Shown: piece by piece, positions 56,473 through 64,000 of the stretch
How positions within the stretch are numbered: position 1 is the first letter of the stretch
Layout: every line of letters starts with the position of its first letter
Source of the DNA: Turritopsis dohrnii
Taxonomy: Eukaryota; Cnidaria; Hydrozoa; Anthoathecata; Oceaniidae
NCBI GenBank assembly: GCA_027922465.2
Contig: BQMF02000197.1
Coordinates: forward strand, 558,001-622,000
Reading direction: 5' to 3'
Length of the DNA stretch: 64,000 nt
Program-made: the position numbers and the translations under genes
The notes under the pieces: generated by a model
Told to the model about the DNA's origin: nothing
Database searches by the model: none
What the model saw: only the letters and a program-made list of their open reading frames with translations

Positions 56473-58154
56473 TATATTGAGTCCATGCATAGTAATCTTC
56501 GTCATCAACAATTTCTTCCAAAAGTTGATTTCTGACCTCTTTGTAGAAACTCTGCTATGGGCCTGGTGACAAACTTGGTGAAACATGACGTAGAAACTTG
56601 AGAAAAAAATATAAATGCATATTTTGTACTGTACATATATCTGGTTACATAGAATTCATATATATCTATTGTTTCCATGGTTGTAGAATCCAACTTCATA
56701 AACAAACAGTTGTATTGGCTTCAATTGCCCAATTAATAAAACCTTTAATCTTAAATTCTGAGATCGGAGTGGTCTAACTCACCTCAAAACTATTATGTAA
56801 CTCAACGGTCATTAACAGATGTAACTAGTAAAAACGAATATATGTGCATTTTTTATTTAAAAAAAGTGCTGACTCAACGAAATGTATCATTTAAAAAATG
56901 CTGAAAAATAAGGAATTCTGAACAAATAAAAAATAAAAAACGACCGTGCAACCACGTAAGGGGATCCTACCATCTTAACTAATATTCGATAAGATATTTC
57001 CTCAAAACTTAAAAAAAAACTTAAAAACAATTTAAGAAACGCTTTATCCTCATTAATGCAAACTTCACAGTAGCTCCAGTCCTCCGCGGTTTGCAAATCA
57101 GTCCTACAAGGTTTGAAATCCAAGAAAGGGAGTTTAACTTGGTGAGAATAAATACTGACTATATAAATATTGAGAATAAATAGAGCTGGGTCTTTATCGT
57201 TGTCACCTCTCTTTAATCGGGAAAACGAACAAATAAAACTTAAGTTCAAATACAAAGTTTGCATTGCTGGCCAAATTAAGTGCGTCTATACACTGGTGAG
57301 TGTGGCCATTTCATACTCGTTTACTTCTCTATGACGTCACTAATGGGAAGGGATTGGAATAGGTAAATTTCAGATAAAAGAAGCGAATGTTTATATCATG
57401 TAGTAATGATCCATATCTCTCGTTTAATAGCAACTTTGTTTGTCCTAAAATCCTGTTTTGTAGAACGGTAGAGACATGACCCAGGCAATTCTGAGAAATC
57501 TGAATGCATGTATTTTTGGTACTTCCAAAACATTTGCAGTCAGATGACCAAAAAGAGTGGATCTTTACTGAATGGGTATTCTATTCTCTTCTATAGTATG
57601 TTTCATGGTTACATTACTTCCATGGTGCGTGGGGACTGGATGCTATTAGTGAATTTCGGATCGAAGGAGCGAAATGTAAACTGTGGGCAAAATTGTCAAA
57701 AAATCACCGCGATGAAGAGCACTTTCATCGAACTAGTGTATATATTTCTATAGAAATGCACTCCTTTGCAGCGGTTTCAACAAATTTGTCAAACGGGAAT
57801 AACAAATTTTATTTTAGATGGTAGAATCCCTTTAGGCATGTCGAGATTCCTGCCAGCGATTCGAAGAGATCGAGACGCTAGGCAAATAGTCACTTGAGGA
57901 TTGACTCAATTGCCCAGAAAATCTGAAGATGACAGAAGTTTATTTAACCTTGAATTCATCTAAGAACAGAAGCAAATCAGATAAAAAATACTATCATAGG
58001 GCCGTTATACGGAACTAAATTATATTAACACGATATGAACGCGCCTATGAACGATAACACACTAGCCAGCAACCGTTCATCGCGTTCAGTGACGCAACAT
58101 CCTTTCGTCTTCACCGACAACAGCCGTTACACACAAACAGGAGGTTAGGATCTT
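56473..58154. other. Spacer between the transposon block and NCKX
   Basis: No gene is recognised. It contains a family P MITE at 57683-57797 and probably the 3' UTR of the minus-strand NCKX gene. Frames at 56505-56705 and 56887-57264 (minus) have no family resemblance. Confidence 0.5.
57683..57797. mobile_element. Palindromic MITE family P, copy 5
   Basis: Nearly complete: GTGGGCAAAATTGTCAAAAA, CACCGCGATGAAGAGCACTT, then TTTCTATAGAAATGCACTCC, TTTGCAGCGG and CAAATTTGTCAAACGGG. Confidence 0.75.
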
Positions 58155-61100
58155 TCATGCAACGTATGGACATGTTGGATAGTTGACAAACCCGAAAACG
58201 TTGAATTCAATGAGGGCGGAAAAAGTGACAAATATCAAGTAAAAGATAATAAATAGTCCGCCCAATTTTTTGTTCAAACGCCATTTATTGAAATAGATTA
58301 CCAAAACCTAGAATTGAATAAGACATTAAGCTGTATACGAAGAGATTGAATGTTTTTACGCACTAACCACGCCCCTTTTTAAGCGATTTGAAGTGAAAAA
58401 AAGTTGAGACAGACTGTCAAGTTTGAATATAGTATATCTCTGTAATTCGAACATCGAAGGGACTGAATAAATTGTTCGATTTATGGAGAGTTCGAACTAG
58501 GGAGGGTCATTTACAAGGAAATGTTAGGTGAAGGCGGGACAGTGAAATTCGTCCGGATAAGGCGAAAGTTCGAATTACAGAGGTTCAAGCTAGAGAGAGT
58601 TGAATGTATAATGCAAAAGATGAGTTAGTCTAAGAGACGTACCGTCAAAACAACAGATGCAAACAGCAGTCCGACTGAATAGACCATTCCCCGACTGTTG
58701 ATACGAACCTGTGAAAACACCATGCGAAAATACAAAAAGCATCACTTAATGAATAACCTTTGTCGTTTTTCGTGAAAAAACCCCAATGTTCGTTCATAAT
58801 TTTTCATCAATTTTACCATCAATATTACGATTACAACCCAACGGGCAAAATTGTCAAAAAAAAAACACTGCGACGAAGAGCACACAAATCTACCTTATCT
58901 CCAATAATCGCAGATTTTATAAACCAGGGTATAGCTAAACCAATAAGTATATCGAATATATTGCTGCCTATTGAATTGGAAACGGCCATATCACCAAGAC
59001 CTAAAACAACATGAATAAATAAATAAATAAATTAATTAATTAATCAACAAGGAATGAATGACTTCTTGAAAGTGTATCGTTTGCTGGAAAAAATGGGAGT
59101 TAAATCGTCGGAAAAAGAATTTAAATTCGAGAGTAAAGCAGTTTTATTCGAAACTCCATCCAAGTTTTATCGAATATCCGTGAAAGGAAACCGCTTGCCT
59201 TCACGTGCAACGAGTAAACTGGATATAGCATCTGGAATACTTGTCCCCGCAGCAAGGAATGTAATACCCATGATGACGTCAGGTATTCCCAAAGTATAAC
59301 CAATAATACAAACCTACGATAAACGAGAAGAAAAGTATAGAAAATGTATTAAGTGGCGATCCAGTTAATCGTATGGAGTATGTGTAAAGAAAAATATAGG
59401 TTACCATCCAGACCATAAGATACGAGAACACCATGATCCAAAATATCGAACATATGAAAGTTGCGATGTACCATGCCGCCCACCTGAACAAAAGGAAGAA
59501 GTGGTAAACACTGCTGGACAGACGTCACCTAGATGGTAAACACTGCTGGACCGACGTCATCTAGGTAGTAAACACTGCTGGACAAACGTCACCTAGGTGG
59601 TAAACACTGCTGGCCAAACGCCACCTAGGGGGTAAACACTGCTGGACAGATAAAACATACTGATGAAACACAGCAACTTACCTTGGTTTACGGCAATCTG
59701 GTATTGTGAAATACAAAACAGTCACTAAAGGCAACGACATGGCCCAAAAAACGATTCGCACAATGGACCCCTCTGAAAAAAAAAGAAGAGAAATGGAGCA
59801 TATGAAACAACTTCAACATGTTGATAATCTCATGGTATTTTTACAGGACAATAACTTACGGGGGTATAAGAAGGGTTGTCCTTCCATCTCTGTGGATGAG
59901 TCGCCATCGTTACTTTCCTGTGATTCGTTAGGTAGAGAACCCCCTCTGAGAATATCAAACAAAATCAAGATATCACACTTCATTAGTTTTGTAGTAGCGA
60001 CATCATTAAATCTGTCAGCTTTTTTTTAAAAAAAAACTCACTGATGGTCGTCATCTTCTCGTTCGTTTGATTCACCGCCATCTTGTTTATGCTCCTATCA
60101 CACAAATAATTTTGTACATTACATGTGAAAGTGACAAGAGTAACAAAACAAGGCATGAGAAAGTACCAACCCCTCGTAATATAACAATCAAACAAGCAGC
60201 GCGAAATCTGGTGGTTGGGGAGAATTTATCAGTGAGCATGATCATCATCCCCAGTTCCTTCCACGTCAATTTCCTGAAAGAGAAATAAGTTTGTGAAGTG
60301 CTGAAATGGTGACACTGCTTGCACGTATAGTTCCTCAGAAGAACACAACAAACATTCGAATTGGAAACAATGGTTTATTGCAAGCAGCTTCCCAGCAGGC
60401 ACATTTGTTAAAAACCTCTGCGAAGGAGTGCATTTCTATAGAAATATACACACAATTTCAATAAAAATGCTCTTCGTCGCAGTGACTTTTTGACGATTTT
60501 GCCCACTGGCTTACCTCCTTCCTTCAATTAATTCCAGATCATCATAATCAGTATGTGCATTGACTGTATATTTAACTAAAGATACAAAAATCATTCAACA
60601 AATGAGAAAATGAAAGCTTGCCTTTCACTAATGAAATAAAAACATGTCAATATGAAGTGACAAATGGTTTAACAACCCAATCATTGTGACAGAGTCCATT
60701 ACTATAGAAACATACACCCTATTTCAATAAGAATGCTCTTCAGCGCAGTGACTTTTAACAATTTTTTGCCCACTGTGAAGCTCAGGACATTCACTTTGTG
60801 AAAGTGAGTAATTGTTTACCTGATGGTTCATTCCGACTGACAAGGTTTGTGTCAGAATCAGCCCTTTCTCGTGCTCTCACTGCATGTTTTCGTGCAGCTC
60901 TAGCATTGATTCGATCAACAATGAGAGGATTAAATCTAAACGAATAACAGAACACTAGTCATCGGGCAAAATCATAAAAAATAACTGCAACGAACTGCAT
61001 TTTTAATTATAAGATGTGGATAGCTTTCAACCTTTCTATAGAAATGCACTACCCACAGTGATTTTTTCAAGAAAAATACATTCACATTATGACAGGAAGG

Positions 61101-62862
61101 GTGAAAATCAGAAAAACTTACTTCATGAGTATTATATACCCAACGTACAATAATAGCATTACTAAACTTTCATACCTAAAAATGAACCAACGAAACAACA
61201 TTTAAAGTTTGAAATATCAACATTGGTAAGAAAACAAAAACAAAACTGCATACCACGTGACATAACCATCATATATAGACTAAAAAGAAAGGATGTACCA
61301 GTAAGACAACCATGTAATAATATTCAATCTATCTTTCCTTCTATCAGGAAGTATCAAAACTTTTAAATTCCCTACCCAAATCAGTGCTGCAATTGCGACA
61401 GTATAATAAAGCGAATCTCGAAACAGTGGCCACCATGTCAGTCGTATAACCTAGAAATTCCAAAGGAAAAGAAAAGAAAAAGTTAGTGTAGGTTTCAAAA
61501 TTTTTTTATGATAGCAGTAATATTTGAATCTACTTACCTGACCAGCAAACAGCCCACACAACGAGATAATAATTAGGATGTTAAATACAGCTGAGCCGAC
61601 AATTGTACCGACTCCAACATCTCCTTTTGCAATAAAAACTCCTAGAACATACAAGAAGCAAAATGTCTCTGTACAAGCAATCTTACTGGTTCTCTATACC
61701 TTTATGTTGAACAAGAAAATATTCACATAGGAAAATTGACCACTCTAAACGTTAGAAAGTATTAAGAAATGAAAGGTCAAGATGAAATTTGAACCTCATC
61801 CATTCAGATGTTATTGTCGATCAGCTTAAATCTAATATGCAAAATGACCAAACAAACAAACAAACAAACAAACAAATTCAAAAACAAACATAACAACCTC
61901 TGACATGAAGAGACTGTGTCACTACCTATTATAGATGTAAACAGTTCAGGAGCCGAACTGCCAGCAGCCATAAAAGTTGCTCCTGCTACATCCTCCGATA
62001 AATTTAATCTCTAAACAGATTACTTAACACATCATATGCAGGGAAATCATGGTTACATTCATTAAAAACGAAATTAGCCATTAAACAAAATAAAAGAAAA
62101 ATAATAAAAACATAAAATGAATTTCGGTCAACCCCATGAATTTTGTTGCCTTTTGTTGCCAATTTTTAATTTTCCCTGTAAAGAAGTGTACGGGGTTGGC
62201 TCACTCCTTTTAATATTAGCCAAATAGAATATTCTGGAAATGACCAGCTATGTAAAATTTTAGATCATGAGCTTTTAAGTTCATTGGTTATTTGAGAAAG
62301 TAGCTGATCATTTTCATAGAAAATTTAGAAAATTTATAGCTTATAGATAACATTCGTAAAATAATCTTATCAATGGACTTCTCTTTAAATCCCTTTGTTA
62401 TTTGAAAGAATGGCTTGTTATAGTTTCGAATACACATAGAGAACACATAATAAGAACAGGATTGGCTAATCTTATTGTATTAGTAACAACTAACACACTT
62501 GTATTTGAGAAATAGCAATAGTTTTACTGACTAGAGTTTTACATTTGAAAATAGTTTATGTCTTTAAATACACTATATCGCCCACATAGCTGATGAATTG
62601 GGAGAGTAACGATGCATTATTTTACATAAAAAAACTGGTGTTGCATGTTTCTTTCATGATACTGATAACTTCGATTCACTCACTCGGACATTTCCTCCAC
62701 TTTTTTTTCTAGTTGCCAAAATTAGAATCTTGTTGACATAGTAAACAACAGATTTTTTCGTCCTAATTATGATTTAAAAGGTATTACCTCACAGATTTTA
62801 TCCAAGGCAGATATAAAGTAATCATCACATACAAATGCTAATGCGACAAACATATAAACGGC
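58155..62862 (-). CDS. SLC24A: K+-dependent Na+/Ca2+ exchanger (SLC24/NCKX family), 5' end outside the window
   Basis: A membrane antiporter exchanging Na+ for Ca2+ plus K+. Seventeen phase-consistent exons (minus strand, 5' to 3'): 62788-62862, 61926-62010, 61538-61641, 61376-61450, 61254-61279, 61122-61175, 60820-60935, 60515-60563, 60186-60273, 60042-60091, 59860-59945, 59682-59772, 59405-59483, 59199-59313, 58894-59000, 58643-58708, 58155-58307; 472 residues. The alpha-1 repeat has [20 protein letters not shown] and [17 protein letters not shown]; alpha-2 has [32 protein letters not shown] and [20 protein letters not shown]. The acidic residues of AGSSAPE, GTSIPD and SNIFD, tied to Ca2+ and K+ binding in NCKX2, are kept. 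A basic and then acidic cytoplasmic loop lies between. The C-terminus [14 protein letters not shown] resembles NCKX3/4. About 130 N-terminal residues are missing. One intron uses a GC donor (59198). Confidence 0.93.
58440..58612. mobile_element. Degraded pogo-like inverted-repeat remnant
   Basis: CTCTGTAATTCGAACATCGA at the left faces GTTCGAATTACAGAGGTTCA at the right, with GTTCGATTTATGGAGAGTTC between. The motif style matches the 37216-37860 element. It lies within the last NCKX intron. Ends are diverged and no target duplication was fixed. Confidence 0.5.
58838..58882. mobile_element. Palindromic MITE family P, truncated copy 6
   Basis: Only the left arm remains (ACGGGCAAAATTGTCAAAAA, CACTGCGACGAAGAGCACA). 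It ends about 10 bp from the NCKX splice donor at 58893 (minus strand). Confidence 0.65.
59502..59655. repeat. 32-bp tandem repeat, about five copies
   Basis: Units of the form TGGTAAACACTGCTGGACAG then ACGTCACCTAGA, in an NCKX intron (59484-59681). Copies are 80-95% alike by eye. Confidence 0.9.
60392..60509. mobile_element. Palindromic MITE family P, copy 7, touching a splice donor
   Basis: A full copy: CCAGCAGGCACATTTGTTAA at the left and ACTTTTTGACGATTTTGCCC then ACTGG at the right. Its right end at 60509 lies within the six-base donor (60509-60514) of the NCKX exon 60515-60563. Confidence 0.8.
60697..60776. mobile_element. Palindromic MITE family P, copy 8 (partial)
   Basis: The left arm is missing. 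Remaining: CTATAGAAACATACACCCTA, TTTCAATAAGAATGCTCTTC and TTTTTTGCCCACTG. It lies in the NCKX intron 60564-60819. Confidence 0.7.
60961..61066. mobile_element. Palindromic MITE family P, copy 9 (diverged)
   Basis: ATCGGGCAAAATCATAAAAA, TAACTGCAACGAACTGCATT, then TTTCTATAGAAATGCACTAC and CACAGTGATTTTTTC. It lies in the NCKX intron 60936-61121. Confidence 0.6.
61838..61877. repeat. (CAAA)n microsatellite
   Basis: AAACAAACAAAC-type run in the NCKX intron 61642-61925. Confidence 0.85.
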
Positions 62863-62919
62863 CTAGAAAAAAAACAACAGAATATAAGACTTCCAGTAAC
62901 CAGCTACAGAAATAACATG

Positions 62920-63961
62920 GTATCTAGAGGGGTCTTAGGCCCCCCCAAAGAAAATAGGTTCCCCCAAAGGATTAGGCCCCCCCTGAACATAAAATGTGAC
63001 AGCCCCCAGTAATAAAATAGAATTTTTCAGATGATAAACATAACATGTGTTTTTGAGATACTATTTTTTAAAACATAAAAAATTGTTTTGAATGAATCAT
63101 AGAAGAAAGGTATAAACTACAGTAATCCTAACTATAAGTAAACATGCTAAATGGTTATATATTTTATATTACTATTATAAATTTCCAAAATAAAATTGAA
63201 ATAACATGCAAAAAAGCTCATGCAACAAATATCAAATATCAAATGAGCTACTATATTATTCGTGCAGCGATGGTGTAGTGGTTAGTACCTTTGCGTGCGA
63301 CCGCTGCGACCCGTGTTCGAGCCCAGTCATGTTTTAACTTGGTACTCCACTCCGATGCGCTTTAAAAGCAGCATATCAGCTCATTAGGAGCCATCGGGCA
63401 AGTTAGAGCAATGCTATATGTATCTCTGACAGTAAATCAACTACCAGTTCCAAGTCAATCATAGCCAATCATTACGGATGGACACGGATGGTTACTTACT
63501 TACTTACTTACTTATATTTTAAGTGAATGATAAACATAACACTAGCTATAAAGAGTATAAGCTACATAAAACTAAGCTAATTAAGTTCAATTTAATACAC
63601 AAACCGGTGCTGCCTATAATGTACGTTTCAAAATAATACATTACCAAATCGAATAACGATATTTGAAAGTGGCCTTTCAAATTTGTGCTGAAGGCACCGG
63701 AATAACAAATGAAATAAAAATGCTTTTCTGAAACGTTTTTGTTTTTGGAAAAATATGTCCGCTAGTCTGTTCAGTCATAATTATTGAATGAATCAAAAGG
63801 ATAAATCCAAAAGGAAAACATAAGTAAAGAACAGCCCCCAGACTATTTCAAGTTTCCTTAGGTCCCCCCAAAAGATTAGGTCCCCCCAGATATTTTTTTT
63901 TCTTCCAGGCCCCAGAAAAGATATGGTCAAAAAAAATTTAGGGGGGGGGGGGGTAGATACC
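62920..63961. mobile_element. Possible 1-kb TIR element with C/G-rich ends, carrying a SINE
   Basis: GGTATCTAGAGGGGTCTTAG at the left faces GGGGGGTAGATACC at the right, with AT on both sides. Both ends have GGTCCCCCCA/AGGCCCCCCC runs next to the TIR (about 62935-63005 and 63830-63950). The matched TIR is only about 8 bp, so the call is tentative. It lies in the NCKX intron upstream of exon 62788-62862. Confidence 0.45.
63263..63513 (+). mobile_element. tRNA-derived SINE with (ACTT)n tail
   Basis: GCAGCGATGGTGTAGTGGTT (A-box region) at 63263, and a B-box GTGTTCGAGCCC at 63313-63324 in tRNA-like spacing. A ~170-bp body and a short TTACTTACTTAC tail follow. The 3' part does not close a cloverleaf, so it is a SINE and not a tRNA gene. 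Confidence 0.7.
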
Positions 63962-64000
63962 ATGGAAATAGATGTACTGCAGAGTAGGAGAACACTTTTC

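Noticed and set aside
59054..59299. 81-codon plus-strand ORF
   Set aside because: It is the antisense of the NCKX alpha-2 exon, which reads [20 protein letters not shown] on the minus strand.
59706..60029. 107-codon plus-strand ORF rich in Lys/Met
   Set aside because: Antisense to two NCKX exons (59682-59772 and 59860-59945) and the intron between them.

Overview
The window looks like nuclear DNA of an AT-rich invertebrate animal. Five multi-domain animal genes are present, four of them with many short GT-AG introns. Microsatellites, tRNA-derived SINEs and many small inverted-repeat transposons fill the gaps. I could not place the species; the gene set and short introns would fit a tunicate-like or other small-genome invertebrate, but that is a weak inference.

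Layout. (1) 1340-9324, plus strand: the 3' part of an aryl hydrocarbon receptor (AHR) gene, with the end of the PAS-A/PAS-B linker, PAS-B and a Gln-rich activation tail. One intron holds a ~128-bp satellite with a 642-bp higher-order unit. (2) 11460-13052, minus: an intronless ENPP4/5-like membrane ectoenzyme homologue in which every metal ligand and the nucleophile are changed, so a predicted pseudoenzyme. (3) 14599-25998, minus: a complete SLC7A6OS/Iwr1 gene (RNA polymerase II nuclear import factor) in ten exons. Its 7.7-kb first intron carries a reverse-transcriptase relic, two inverted-repeat elements and a three-deep nest of TIR elements, each with its own target duplication. (4) 25999-33873: gene-poor, with one clear MITE. 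(5) 33874-40635, plus: a complete MAP3K2/3 (MEKK2/3-type) kinase with a PB1 domain. (6) 43234-56472: a nested mobile-element block. A TA-flanked inverted-repeat shell contains a 12.5-kb PIF/Harbinger element (about 75-bp TIRs, TAA target duplication, broken transposase). Inside that lies an uninterrupted Helentron-type gene of about 2180 codons. (7) 58155-62862 and on past the window end, minus: an SLC24/NCKX-type K+-dependent Na+/Ca2+ exchanger, 17 coding exons seen, missing only the N-terminal part.

The most striking object is the Helentron-type ORF. It encodes a short hydrophobic leader ending in a 2A-like ribosome-skipping motif (GDVESNPGP), a cysteine-protease-like domain, eight ~20-residue Lys-rich repeats, a Cys-rich DUF6570-like zinc region, a HUH/Y2 Rep nuclease, a PIF1-like helicase and a C-terminal APE-type endonuclease. 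No stop or frameshift is visible, so it is either young or still able to move.

The host genes are unrelated single-copy genes and do not form a pathway together. All exon boundaries come from reading-frame continuity, splice consensus and recalled family similarity; no database search was possible.
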